A stretch of 64,000 bases of DNA from Streptomyces olivochromogenes (GCF_021538895.1 NZ_JADDRL010000003.1:1-64000); one strand, 5' to 3'; shown: positions 46,937 through 56,819, numbered from the stretch's first letter. Program-made: numbers and translations. The notes: generated by a model not told the origin, from the sequence alone.

Positions 46937-49900
46937 TCAAGCGGGTGTCGACGCGGCGAGGTCGACGCGGTGGGCCAGCTCCTCCACCGTCGTCGCCGCG
47001 AACAGGGTGATCAGTGGCAGGTCCACGTCGAAGGCGCGGCGCAGCGCGCACCGGATCCGCAGCGCCAGCAGGCTGTCTCCGCCGAGCTGGAAGAAGTCGT
47101 CCTCGGCGGTGACCACGTCGGCCCCCAGCGCCTGTGACCAGATCCGCGCCACGCGCTCCTGCGTGGCGGTGGCGAATCCGGCGGCAGGCCGCGCGACCGC
47201 ATCCGCCACGGGCGCCGGAGCGGGCAGAGCCTTGCGGTCGTGCTTGCCGTTCGCGTTCAGCGGTATCCGTTCGAGCAGCGTGATGGTGGACGGCACCATG
47301 TAGTAAGGCAGTTGGGTGCGCAGGTACTGGAGGAGAGCGACCGGGTCGGGGCTGCGTCCCGGCCGCGGCTCGACATAACCGGCCAGGCGCCGCTCACCCA
47401 GGGCGTCCTCCCGGACGATCACGGCGGCGTCCTGGGCGTCCGGGTGCTGGCCGAGCACCGACTCGACCTCCTCCAGCTCGATCCGGAAGCCGCGCAGCTT
47501 GACCTGCCGGTCCACCCGGCCCAGCACCTCCACGTCACCCGTGGGAAGCACGCGTGCCAGGTCGCCGGTGTTGTACAGGCGAGCTCCCGGCCTGTCCGAG
47601 AAGGGGTGGGCGAGGAACCGCTCGGCGGTGAGCTCGGGGCGCCCCACGTAGCCGCGGGCCAGGGCCAGGCCGCCGATGTAGAGGGTGCCGTTCACTCCGA
47701 AGGGCACCGGCTGGAGCCGGTTGTCGAGCACGTAGAACTGGGTGTTGGGCAGCGGGCGTCCGATCGGCACCGGCTCCTCGTCACCGCGCTCGGGCATCGG
47801 AGTCTCGAACAGGCTGCTGTCCACGGTCGATTCGGTGACGCCGTACGAGTTGACCAGACGGGTGCGGGGAGGACACAGCTTCGCCAGGTTCCAGTAATCC
47901 TGCATGAACCAGATGTCCGCGCCGACGGCCAGTACCTTGAAGTTGTCCAGCATCCGCCCCTGCTCGGCCACATAGGCGCTGAGCCGGCGGATGACGACCG
48001 GGACGAGGTCGGCGAAGTCGATCCGCTCCCGCTGGAGCAGCGTGTACAGCCGCGCCGGATCCAGCAGCGCTTCACGGTGGCAGAGCACCAGCGTGCCGCC
48101 GGAGCACAGCGCGCGGACCATGTCGCCGGTGAACACGTCGAAGGCGATGTTCGCGGCCTGGAGATGGCGGCGCACCACCGTGCCCAGGCCGTAGACCCGC
48201 TCCCAGGAGCGGAAGGCGCTCATCAGGGCACCATGGGTGAGCATCGCCCCCTTGGCCCGGCCGGTCGAGCCCGAGGTGTACACGAGGAACGCCAGGTTGT
48301 CCGCGTTCGGTTCGGCGTGCCGCACCGGCGGGACGGCGGCCGGCTCGTCCTGCGTCGCAACGGCGCCCTCGGCGAGCCAGTCGTCGACGTAGCCGACGCT
48401 CACCCCTTCGGTGAGCCCGGGTACCGAGGCCACCACGTCGTGGCGGGTCAGGAGCAGGCGTACGGAGGCGTCCGAGAGCACGTAGCGCAGGCGGTCCACC
48501 GGGTGGGCCGGATCGAGCGGCACGTACGCGCCGCCCGCCTTGAGGACGCCGAGCAGGGCCGCCACCGAGTCGGGGCAGCGCGGCGCGCAGAGCCCCACTC
48601 GGGACTCCGGGCCGACGCCGAGCGCGCGCAGCCGGGCGGCGATGATCCCGGCCCGCCGGTCGAGTTCGCGGTAGCTGACCCGGTCCTCGCCGTCCACCAC
48701 CGCCACGGCGTCGGGGGTGGCGCGGACGTGTTCCTCGAACAGGTGGTGCACACACGTGTCGGGGGCGACCTCGACGGAGATCAGGTTGTCCCGGTTCAGG
48801 AGCTCGGCCCGCTCCGCCTCCGAGAGCAGCGGCAGCAGGGACAGCGGCAGGTCGGAGTCCGCCACGGCGCCGAGCAGCAGCCGTTCGAAATGGGCGGCCA
48901 TCCGCTCGATGGTGGCGTCGGCGAACAGGTCGACGTTGAACTCCCATGCGCAGCGCAGCCGGTCGCCCTCGTCGACGACGTGCAGGCTCAGGTCGTGCAG
49001 CGCCGTGGTCCGGCCCTCGCCGCTGAACGAACTGACGCGCAGCCCCGCCGGGTCCGGCGTGGGCCGGGGGGCGTCGTGCAGTGACAGCATCGTCTGGAAC
49101 AGCGGGGCGCGACTGAGATCGCGGTCCGGCCGCACCTCCTCGACCACACGCGCGAAGGGTACGTCCTGATGGGCGAAGTCCGCGGTGGACGCCTGCCGGG
49201 TACGGGCGAGCAGCTCGCGGAACGTCGGGTCGCCCGCCAGGTCCGTGCGCAGGGCCAGGGTGTTCGCCAGGAGGCCGACGAGTGGTTCGGTCTCCGGCCG
49301 GTGACGTCCGGCCACGGTCGTGCCCACCACGATGTCGTCCTGGCCCGAGTAGCGGTGCAGCAGGGCCGCGTATCCGGCGAGCAGCGTCATGAACAGGGTG
49401 GCGTTCGCGGCGCCGCCCAGCTCCCGCAGCCCGGCGGTCACCTCGGCGGACAGGGTGAAGGACCGGGTCCGGCCCGCGTACGTCTGCACGGTCGGTCGGG
49501 TACGGTCGGTCGGCAGCCGCAGGCTGGGCAGCTCGCCGCTGAACCGCTTACGCCAGTACGCCGACCCGTGCGCCACCCGGTTCGCCGCACCGTCCGTGAA
49601 CTGCTCGCGCTGCCAGTGGGCGTAGTCGGCGTACTGGACGGGGAGTGGCGGCAGCGGATCGGCGCCGCCGGTGCGGAAGGCGTCGTACAGATGGCAGAAC
49701 TCGTCCGTCAGCACCGTCATCGAGCAGTCGTCGGCGACGATGCGGTGCAGGTTGATCAGCGCGACGGTTTCCCGCTCGGTGAGCGCCACCAGCGTCACCC
49801 TCAGCAGCGGACCCCGGCCGAGGTCGAACGGCGCCCGCGCGTCCTGGGCTGCGAGCCGCCGTGCCTGCTCCTCGGCGTCGTCCGCGCCGCGCAGGTCGAC

Positions 49901-50269
49901 GACCCGGGGCTCCCAGACGTGGGTGTCCACCGGGGCGATGGTCAGCGCCGGCTCGCCGTCGACCGAGGGATAGGTGGTCCGCAGGGTCTCGTGCCGCCGC
50001 ACCAGGGCCTGGAAGGCCCGCACCGCCGTGTCCAGGTCCACCGGACCCGACAGCCGCAGCGAGTACGGCATGTTGTACGCCGCGTTCCCGGAGCCGAACT
50101 GGTCCAGGAACCACAGGCGCTGCTGTGCGAAGGACAAGGGGGCGCCCGTGCCCGCCGGGCGTCTGGTGATCCCGCCCGGTGCCGCCGCGGTGCGCTCCTC
50201 GAGCCGCCGCGTGTGCAGGGCGTTCTGGGCGGGGGACTGCTCGCGCAGCCGCTCCGAGGTGTCGCTCAT
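46937..50269 (-). CDS. NRPS module C-A-PCP (release domain lost)
   Basis: 1110 aa from ATG 50269. C domain (about 40-460) has NLHRIVADDCS: the catalytic second His is Arg and Gly is Asp, so peptide-bond activity is doubtful. A domain (about 505-1010): YTSGSTGRAKGA, SYGVTEST, NTGDLAR, NGKHDRK; pocket by eye D V G D A G S V D, again acidic, suggesting a basic residue (low certainty). PCP (about 1035-1105) has GGDSLLALR. The ORF stops where a frameshifted reductase domain begins. Confidence 0.87.
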   Translation of the reverse strand: MSDTSERLREQSPAQNALHTRRLEERTAAAPGGITRRPAGTGAPLSFAQQRLWFLDQFGSGNAAYNMPYSLRLSGPVDLDTAVRAFQALVRRHETLRTTYPSVDGEPALTIAPVDTHVWEPRVVDLRGADDAEEQARRLAAQDARAPFDLGRGPLLRVTLVALTERETVALINLHRIVADDCSMTVLTDEFCHLYDAFRTGGADPLPPLPVQYADYAHWQREQFTDGAANRVAHGSAYWRKRFSGELPSLRLPTDRTRPTVQTYAGRTRSFTLSAEVTAGLRELGGAANATLFMTLLAGYAALLHRYSGQDDIVVGTTVAGRHRPETEPLVGLLANTLALRTDLAGDPTFRELLARTRQASTADFAHQDVPFARVVEEVRPDRDLSRAPLFQTMLSLHDAPRPTPDPAGLRVSSFSGEGRTTALHDLSLHVVDEGDRLRCAWEFNVDLFADATIERMAAHFERLLLGAVADSDLPLSLLPLLSEAERAELLNRDNLISVEVAPDTCVHHLFEEHVRATPDAVAVVDGEDRVSYRELDRRAGIIAARLRALGVGPESRVGLCAPRCPDSVAALLGVLKAGGAYVPLDPAHPVDRLRYVLSDASVRLLLTRHDVVASVPGLTEGVSVGYVDDWLAEGAVATQDEPAAVPPVRHAEPNADNLAFLVYTSGSTGRAKGAMLTHGALMSAFRSWERVYGLGTVVRRHLQAANIAFDVFTGDMVRALCSGGTLVLCHREALLDPARLYTLLQRERIDFADLVPVVIRRLSAYVAEQGRMLDNFKVLAVGADIWFMQDYWNLAKLCPPRTRLVNSYGVTESTVDSSLFETPMPERGDEEPVPIGRPLPNTQFYVLDNRLQPVPFGVNGTLYIGGLALARGYVGRPELTAERFLAHPFSDRPGARLYNTGDLARVLPTGDVEVLGRVDRQVKLRGFRIELEEVESVLGQHPDAQDAAVIVREDALGERRLAGYVEPRPGRSPDPVALLQYLRTQLPYYMVPSTITLLERIPLNANGKHDRKALPAPAPVADAVARPAAGFATATQERVARIWSQALGADVVTAEDDFFQLGGDSLLALRIRCALRRAFDVDLPLITLFAATTVEELAHRVDLAASTPA

Positions 50270-50314
50270 GCCGTCCTACCTTCGTGAGTGCGTCCCATGC
50301 ATGCGCGACGTGTG

Positions 50315-51274
50315 CTACTCGGCACGGGTGCCGTCCTGTGCACGGGCCTTTTGGCCGTTGGCGGCGGCCTCCTTGGCGATGGCGCGGAAGAACTGCGGAT
50401 AGCTGGGGGAGGTGTGCTTCGCGTACGACAGCGTCAGGTCGTGGCGCTCGCGGAGCTGGTTGATCGGGACGACCATGGCCGCGTGGTGCTCGATGTGCAG
50501 GTTGTTGCCGTTGGTGTACCAGGTGCTGAACCAACTGCCGGTGATGGAGCGGGTGTTGGTCAGCACGTCGGTGCTGGAGTTGTCGCACATGATGTGCTCG
50601 GGCAGTTCGACGAGGAAGTGCAGGGGCACCGCGACCAGCAAGGGCAACAGCCACACCCACAGCACCAGTTCGCCCTGGCCGAGCACGGCGAGCGCGACGG
50701 CCGCGAGGATCGGCAGGCTGAACAGCCGGTATTCGGCGACCACTTCACGCTTGCGGGCCGGTGCTATCTGGCCGGAGTCGTAGGTCCAGGAACCGGTCCA
50801 GGCGCGCACGACGTCCGCGACCGCGCCACCCAGCCGGCCGAAGGCCAGGGCCTCGCGGACCAGCGCCCCCCAGGTGACGGGCTGACGCGAGTCGAAGCCG
50901 AAGAACTCCGAGTCCTGGTCGGTGCCCAGATAGCGGTGGTGCTGCAGATGCAGGACGCGGTAATGGCTGTACGAGACCAGCATGGGCACGCCCAGCGGGA
51001 CGCCGGCGATCCGGTGCCGGCGGGCGCGCCGGAATGCCGAGTGGTGCAGGCACTGGTGTTGCAGTTCCAGCCAGTGTGCGTACATCGCGCCGATCAATAT
51101 GACACCCAGCACCCGCAGCGGCCACAGCCCGGTGAACAGCGCGAGCGCCACGCCGAGCGCCCAAAGGGCGTACGCGACAAAGAGTTTGAAGATGAACGTC
51201 CGCTCGTCGACGGCGTTCACCTTGGCCCGTCGGAACAGGCCCTGTGGCGACGCCGTGCTTGCGTCGGAAGTCAT
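50315..51274 (-). CDS. Di-iron fatty-acid-desaturase-like membrane oxygenase
   Basis: 319 aa from ATG 51274 (GGGGAAGG 8 bases upstream). Three His clusters are present, HQCLHHS, LQHHRYLG and HIEHHA, with four or so membrane helices. In NRPS clusters such enzymes desaturate or hydroxylate acyl or aminoacyl groups. Lies 45 bp before the NRPS gene in one transcript. Substrate unknown. Confidence 0.82.
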   Translation of the reverse strand: MTSDASTASPQGLFRRAKVNAVDERTFIFKLFVAYALWALGVALALFTGLWPLRVLGVILIGAMYAHWLELQHQCLHHSAFRRARRHRIAGVPLGVPMLVSYSHYRVLHLQHHRYLGTDQDSEFFGFDSRQPVTWGALVREALAFGRLGGAVADVVRAWTGSWTYDSGQIAPARKREVVAEYRLFSLPILAAVALAVLGQGELVLWVWLLPLLVAVPLHFLVELPEHIMCDNSSTDVLTNTRSITGSWFSTWYTNGNNLHIEHHAAMVVPINQLRERHDLTLSYAKHTSPSYPQFFRAIAKEAAANGQKARAQDGTRAE

Positions 51275-51398
51275 TTTTGGCACCTTCCCCTGTGGCAGCC
51301 TCCCGTGAGATCGCTGCGGCAGTTGGGCAGGCATCAGCGACTTCGTGTGGATGAGGCACGAAGTTTAGAAGTGTCGAGCACTGTTTTTCGCTCAGGAT

Positions 51399-51491
51399 CT
51401 ACCCGAGGCGGATGGCGACAATGGAATTGCCGCCGATTTCCAGGAAATTGTCGTCGATGCTGACGCTCGTATTGTCCAAGAGGGTCCGCAC
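51399..51491 (-). pseudogene. Truncated peptidyl carrier protein
   Basis: Thirty codons from a GTG two bases past the mbtH stop: VRTLLDNTSVSIDDNFLEIG then GNSIVAIRLG and a TAG. The Ser-bearing core matches the free PCP at 29749, but helices after the Ser are gone and the N terminus is cut. Cannot fold as a carrier. Confidence 0.65.
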
Positions 51492-51492
51492 G

Positions 51493-51702
51493 CTACTCGC
51501 CCATCGCCCTGATCAGGCTGGCCGGCCTCATGTCCGTCCAGTGCGCGGAAACGTATTCAAGGCAGTTCTTGCGAGTTTCCTCGCCGTACACCACCTTCCA
51601 GCCTGCCGGTACCGCGCTGAAGGCGGGCCATAGCGAATGCTGGTTCTCGTCGTTCACCAGAACCAGGCATGCGCCTTCTTCATCGTCGAACGGATTTGCC
51701 AC
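51493..51702 (-). CDS. MbtH-like NRPS adenylation partner (copy 2)
   Basis: 69 aa from GTG 51702, behind CACCAGGAGAA as for copy 1. [29 protein letters not shown] and WTDMRP are intact. Serves the A domains of half B. It begins a sub-operon downstream of palindrome copy 5. Confidence 0.92.
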   Translation of the reverse strand: MANPFDDEEGACLVLVNDENQHSLWPAFSAVPAGWKVVYGEETRKNCLEYVSAHWTDMRPASLIRAMGE

Positions 51703-51802
51703 GGATTCTCCTGGTGAATTGATCAAACGGCCGTCAGCGTAACAGTGACGATAACCAGCCGTCACCGTTGCGGCAGCTGAATAATTGGCCTCGCATTGGG
51801 CG

Positions 51803-51820
51803 TGTCTCGCCGGCGGGACA
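51803..51820. promoter_or_regulatory. 18-bp palindrome, copy 5 (one mismatch)
   Basis: TGTCTCGCCGGCGGGACA in the 248-bp gap between the hydroxylase stop and mbtH copy 2, 100 bases upstream of mbtH on its strand. Extends the shared operator to half B. Confidence 0.6.
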
Positions 51821-51950
51821 CCGGCGTCGGTGTAATGGGATATCGCTATTCCTGATCGCCGCCGGAACGAAGGCAGGCGGCGATGGCGGCGCGGCGAACT
51901 GCTGCCTGCCGCGCCACCCAGGTGGTCTGCGCCCAGATCTCCAACCGAGC

Positions 51951-53006
51951 TCAGCTCATGGCAGGCACGGACTCGCCGGTCATGTCGCCGAGCGCCACCA
52001 CGATCTTCCGCGGCCCGGTGAAGGGACTGCGTGAGTGCGCGACCAGCATGTTGTCGATGACGAGGACGTCACCCTCCTGCCAGGAGAAGGCGACCGATTC
52101 CCGGTCCATGAGGTCGCGGACCTCGTCCACCAGGGCGTCGTCGATGACAGTGCCGTCGCCCCAGAAGACGTTGCGCGGCATCCCCTGATCGCCGCAGATC
52201 TCCAGCAGCGAGGAGCGCGTTTCCGGGTCCAGCGACGACGGGTGGTGCAGCGCCAGCTGGTTGAAGAACACGGTCTCGCCGGTCGTCGGGTGGCGCAGCA
52301 CCGCCTCGGCCTGACGCGAGGTCCGCAGGCCTCCGTCCGGCGTCCACTCGAAGCTCGTCCCCTCCGCGGCGCACTTGCGCTCGACCTCGGCGGGATCGTC
52401 GGTGCCGAAGAAGCGCGACCAGCTGACGTCGACGCCTTCGATGAAGTTGCGGACATAACGGAGCTTCTTGGTGGCGAAGAGCTCGGCCAGCTCCGGACGC
52501 ATCCGGGCCAGAACCGTCCGGCAGTCGACGATCGGTGTCTGACCACCGGACTGCGGGGCCACGATGCACGAGAAGAACTGCCGCATCGGCCACTGCGGCA
52601 GATGCGAACTCTCGTTGTGGAACAGGATCGTGAGGTCTTCCGGATACGGCGTCGACTTGTATACGCGGGCCGACTCGCCCTCTCGTGGAAGGTCCCCGTA
52701 TTCAGGGAAGAGGGTGCCGCAAATCGCCGAGGCGGCCTGTTCGAACTTCTCCACCGAACCGGCGTGGAACCCCCGGAGCAGGACCGCGCCGTGCCGCAGC
52801 AGCCGTGCTTCGAGTTCTTCCCGGTTCGCGCGCAGCCAGCCGGGCAGGTCGACGCCGGGACCGGCCGGCGTGATGAGGACGGGGGTCGTCGGTGACTCCG
52901 GCAGGAAGCCGATATTCACCGAATCTCCGCCGGGTATCCGCACCTGCCGTCGAGTCGCGCCCAGCAGGGAGCGGGGGCCCGGGGTCCGGGAAGTGCTGTC
53001 GTTCAT
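51951..53006 (-). CDS. SyrP/TauD-type Fe(II)/2-oxoglutarate amino acid beta-hydroxylase
   Basis: 351 aa, ATGA overlap with the NRPS before it. [13 protein letters not shown] supplies the His-x-Glu iron ligands (SyrP-like Glu instead of Asp), VAHSRSPF the distal His, and FSGPR-type TGPRKIVVA the oxoglutarate Arg. Relatives hydroxylate the beta-carbon of PCP-bound Asp, Asn or His. The coupled NRPS has an Asn-type code, so 3-hydroxy-Asn is the best prediction. Confidence 0.85.
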   Translation of the reverse strand: MNDSTSRTPGPRSLLGATRRQVRIPGGDSVNIGFLPESPTTPVLITPAGPGVDLPGWLRANREELEARLLRHGAVLLRGFHAGSVEKFEQAASAICGTLFPEYGDLPREGESARVYKSTPYPEDLTILFHNESSHLPQWPMRQFFSCIVAPQSGGQTPIVDCRTVLARMRPELAELFATKKLRYVRNFIEGVDVSWSRFFGTDDPAEVERKCAAEGTSFEWTPDGGLRTSRQAEAVLRHPTTGETVFFNQLALHHPSSLDPETRSSLLEICGDQGMPRNVFWGDGTVIDDALVDEVRDLMDRESVAFSWQEGDVLVIDNMLVAHSRSPFTGPRKIVVALGDMTGESVPAMS

Positions 53007-56000
53007 GTCGTGGTCCTCACTTCGATCTCCCGTCGGATCAGCTCGGCGAGTTCCTCCACCGCGGGCTGTCGCATGATGCCGTGGTGGGTCGTTGCCACCG
53101 AGGCGAAGCCGAGCTCAGGCCCGACCACCGATCCCCAGCCCCACGTACGGTCCGGATCCTGCGGCTCGTCGGCCGGCTCGGCGCGCACCAGCAGCACCGG
53201 GAAGTCGGCTCGGCCGAGTTCGGCCTGCTCCTGCACGAAGTAGCGGTCCAGAGCAGTCATGTTGGTCATGTAGACGTCCAGCAGGTTCCGCAGCTCCGCC
53301 TCACCGGAGTCGGGAGGCAGCCGCCCGACGTCCTGCATGGCCTTGAGCAGTTCCTGATGACCGAGATGACCGAGCGGCCCCTCCGGCAGGTCCAGCTGGT
53401 AGTGGAAGGCGAAGCGGCGCAGGAGATGGTCGGCGGGCTGCCGCGCCAGGGCGCTCTCCGCGTCACCGGGGACGCCGCAGTTGACGATGATCAGCTGCGC
53501 CACCTCGCGCCCGGAACGGCGCAGCGCCTGGGCCGTGGCGTAGGCCATGATGCCGCCGAAGCACCAGCCGATGATCACGGGAGCCGTATCGCCGACGGCC
53601 GCGATGTTCGCCGCGTACCCCTCGGCCATGGCGGCGAAGTCGTCCTGCGGCGGCCTGCCGTGCAGACCCCAGGCCTCGATGCCGTAGACCGACCGGTCCG
53701 CCGGTATCAGCCGGGCCAGCTCCCAGTAGCTGAGCGTGTTGCCGCCGCCGGGGTGGACGCAGAAGACCGGGGCCTGCTCATGCGGTCCGCGGGTGGCGCG
53801 CAGCGGGACCAGGTTGGAGTCCTGGACGTCGCTGCTGCGCACCAGCTCCGCCATCGCCGCGACGGTTGGGGCGCTGAACACCGCGGACATCGGCAGGCGC
53901 AGGCCGAAGGCGTTGTTGATCTGGGCCATGAGCTTGATCGCACGCAGCGACTGTCCCCCGAACTCGAAGAAGTCCGCGTCGGGGGAGGAGATGTCCTGGT
54001 CGAGGATCGAGGACCAGATCGCCAGCAGACGCTGTTCCACCGAGTCGCGCGGCCGGCCGGCCCGGGCCTTCGGCGGCGCGATCGGTGCGAGGGCGCGGCG
54101 GTCGAGCTTGCCGTTGCGGGTCAGCGGGAACCGCTCCAGCACCTGCCACCCGGTCGGCACGAGGGCGGCCGGGAGGTGCAGAACCACGGCTGCCCGCACG
54201 TCCTCGACGGAGATGTCCACTCCGCCGGCGGCGGTGAGGTAGGCGTCCAGGTGCGTGACGAGTCCGTCGGCGTCCGCGCGCGCCACGACCGCCGCGGCGC
54301 CGACGCCTGGCCGATCCGCCAGCAGCGTCTCGATCTCGCCGAGCTGTACGCGGTATCCGCGCAGCTTCACCTGGTCGTCGATCCGGCCGAGGATCTCGAT
54401 GCCGTTGCCGGGCACCAGGCGGCCGAGGTCACCGGTCCGGTGGGCGTCCGCGGTGTCCGCCGTACCGAAGCCCGACCCGCCTTCGCGCAACCGCGCGAGG
54501 TAGCCGAGGCCCACGCCGGGCCCGCTGATCAGCACCTCACCAGGGCACCAGGGCGGCAGCGCGGCACCCCCCGCGTCGACCACCGTCAGGACGTTCGCCC
54601 CGAGGCCGGAGCCCACCGGGATTGAGGAACAGCGTTCATCGATCGAGGCGTCCAGCGGGAGGCATGCGGCACCCACCGTCGACTCGGTCGGGCCGTAGTG
54701 GTTGTACAGACGCAAGGACGGCGCGATCTCTCGCAGCCGCTCGTACAACGCACGCGGCAGCAGTTCGCCGCCGAGCACGAGCACCTCGCTCGGCAGAAGC
54801 GCGAGCGGATCGGCAGCCTCGGCCAGCAGCGCCGAGAGATGCGAGGGGACCAGCTTCATCGCGGCCGCGGGGCTCCCCCGGAACCACTCGGTGAGAGCCG
54901 CGGGGCTCGTGGCGGTCTCGGTGGGGACGATCTGGACGCAGCCACCGCCGGCCAGGGTCGGGAAGACCGCCGTGTAGGCCAGGTCGGCGGCGAGGGTGGA
55001 GACCGCCGCGAACTCGGCGCCCTCGGACAGGGCGAGCGTCTCGCCGATCGCCGAGGCGTAGTGCGACAGCTGCTCGTGCCCGATGACGACGCCCTTGGGA
55101 AGCCCCGAGGTGCCCGACGTGAAGATCACATAGGCGGCGCCCGTGGCCGCCGCGCCGGAAGTCACCGCGCGCCCCGGGTCGACGACCGCGTCGGCCGTGC
55201 ACACGATGCGGACGGAGGCCTGCTGATCGGTCTTCGGATCGGGGGTGAGCAGCAGCGCGGGGTCGGCCTCCCGCAGGATCGTCTCGATCCGCTGCTGCGG
55301 CCACGTGGGGTCGAGGGGGACGAACGCCGCGCCGGCGAGCCAGACGCCGAGCATCGCGACGACCGTTTCCGCCGAGGCAGGAACGAACAGCGCGACCCGC
55401 TGCCCGGCCCGCACGCCGTGCTCGCGCAGCAGGTGCGCCACCGCGTCCGCGCCCTGCGCCGCGTCCCGGTAGGACACGACGGTCTCGCCGCAGCGCAGTG
55501 CGGGCAGCGCGGGCGTACGCTCCGCCTGCGCGAGGAAGCGGTCGAGCACCGACGCGTACGACGCACGGGGCCCGGCCTCGGCGTTCGGCGCGTTCGGCGC
55601 GGTGAGGCGCAGGCCGCCGACGGCGCGCTCCGTGCCACCGGACAGCAGATCGGTCAGCTGATGTCCGAACGCCTCCGCGACGAGGTCCAAGTCGGCCTGG
55701 GCGACGCGGCCCGCGCCGCCGACGAAGGTCAGGCGCAGGCTCCGCGACCCGCGCACGCAGTCGAGGTGCAGCGCACCAGGAGCTTCGTGGACGGACGCAC
55801 CGGCCGAGAGTTCCTCGGCCCACCGGTCCAGACGGTGCCGGTACGAGAGAGGGCAGCCGTCCGCCGCATGGTGTACGGAGGCCGCGGTCCCCGGGTCGAT
55901 CTGGTTCTCCATCGCCGCTACAGAGCGGAGCGCGTCCTGCGACGCCTGGAGCGCGTCGGCGACCGGGGTGTCCGCGCCGATCTCCAGCCGCACCGGTACC

Positions 56001-56800
56001 GGACGCTCCAACAGGCCGAGCACGTTCTCCAGGCCTTCCGTGGACCGGCCGTCGGCCAGCACCAGCACAGGGGCGTCGGCGTCGCGGCAGTACCGGCCGT
56101 ACAGCGAGCGCCAGAGAGCCAGCAGCACCGCCGCCTCGCTCACGCCGCACCGTCCGCTGAGTTCGTCCAGCCGTTCCAGAGCCGGCCCCTCGACGACGGC
56201 CGAGGCGCTCACCGGCTCGGCGGCCGCGTCCCGGAGGGCGACGGGAGTGAGGAAGGGCAGCGCCGAGGACGGCTTCGACAACTGCCGCGCCGCCTCGTCG
56301 GCCACCGGCGGCTGCGCCGACTCGTCCAGCACTTCACCGAGCCAGGCGGCGACATCGGCGTACTGCAGCACCGTCTCCCCGGCCGCGGCGACCGCGTCCT
56401 CCAGCAGCAGGCCGACAAGCAGGGTCCAGGAAGCGTCGTCGACGCTCAGCCGCGGCAGGGTGAGAACCAGCCGCGTGCCGTCCGGACCGAGTGCGTGCTC
56501 GACGGTCAGCGCGCCGGCACGGAACACGGTGCGATCCGTTCCCGACCGCTCGATCGCGACCGGGCCCACCGGATCCACGACCTGGACGAGCGTGGGCAGC
56601 CCCGCGAACTCGGTGTACCGCGTACGCAGGCTCTCGTGCGTCGCGACCGCCGTCGCGATCCGGGCCTTCAGCTCCGGCACCGGTATCCGGGTGGCGGTGC
56701 GGACGGTGCGCACCGCCGTGCTCCGGGCCTCGCCCAACCGGGCGAGCTGTTGCGGGGAGAGCTGGTAGCCCTCCTCCTGCCAGGTCTCGACGCTCGTCAT
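53003..56800 (-). CDS. Terminal NRPS module C-A(Asn)-PCP-TE
   Basis: 1265 aa from ATG 56800, AGGAG 8 bases upstream. The N-terminal C-like domain (about 1-400) has LPRLSVDDASW where HHxxxDG is expected, so no catalytic His. A domain (about 410-920): FTSGTSGLPKG, NHYGPTEST, RTGDLGR, NGKLDRR; pocket D L T K V G H V G, the established Asn code. PCP (about 930-1000) GGQSLRAIK. TE (about 1010-1265) has GWCFGG, Cys replacing the usual Ser nucleophile, and His in THHGIM. It is the only TE in the window, so product release probably happens here. Confidence 0.9.
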   Translation of the reverse strand: MTSVETWQEEGYQLSPQQLARLGEARSTAVRTVRTATRIPVPELKARIATAVATHESLRTRYTEFAGLPTLVQVVDPVGPVAIERSGTDRTVFRAGALTVEHALGPDGTRLVLTLPRLSVDDASWTLLVGLLLEDAVAAAGETVLQYADVAAWLGEVLDESAQPPVADEAARQLSKPSSALPFLTPVALRDAAAEPVSASAVVEGPALERLDELSGRCGVSEAAVLLALWRSLYGRYCRDADAPVLVLADGRSTEGLENVLGLLERPVPVRLEIGADTPVADALQASQDALRSVAAMENQIDPGTAASVHHAADGCPLSYRHRLDRWAEELSAGASVHEAPGALHLDCVRGSRSLRLTFVGGAGRVAQADLDLVAEAFGHQLTDLLSGGTERAVGGLRLTAPNAPNAEAGPRASYASVLDRFLAQAERTPALPALRCGETVVSYRDAAQGADAVAHLLREHGVRAGQRVALFVPASAETVVAMLGVWLAGAAFVPLDPTWPQQRIETILREADPALLLTPDPKTDQQASVRIVCTADAVVDPGRAVTSGAAATGAAYVIFTSGTSGLPKGVVIGHEQLSHYASAIGETLALSEGAEFAAVSTLAADLAYTAVFPTLAGGGCVQIVPTETATSPAALTEWFRGSPAAAMKLVPSHLSALLAEAADPLALLPSEVLVLGGELLPRALYERLREIAPSLRLYNHYGPTESTVGAACLPLDASIDERCSSIPVGSGLGANVLTVVDAGGAALPPWCPGEVLISGPGVGLGYLARLREGGSGFGTADTADAHRTGDLGRLVPGNGIEILGRIDDQVKLRGYRVQLGEIETLLADRPGVGAAAVVARADADGLVTHLDAYLTAAGGVDISVEDVRAAVVLHLPAALVPTGWQVLERFPLTRNGKLDRRALAPIAPPKARAGRPRDSVEQRLLAIWSSILDQDISSPDADFFEFGGQSLRAIKLMAQINNAFGLRLPMSAVFSAPTVAAMAELVRSSDVQDSNLVPLRATRGPHEQAPVFCVHPGGGNTLSYWELARLIPADRSVYGIEAWGLHGRPPQDDFAAMAEGYAANIAAVGDTAPVIIGWCFGGIMAYATAQALRRSGREVAQLIIVNCGVPGDAESALARQPADHLLRRFAFHYQLDLPEGPLGHLGHQELLKAMQDVGRLPPDSGEAELRNLLDVYMTNMTALDRYFVQEQAELGRADFPVLLVRAEPADEPQDPDRTWGWGSVVGPELGFASVATTHHGIMRQPAVEELAELIRREIEVRTTT

Positions 56801-56819
56801 GATGTCTGCTCCTGAAGGG

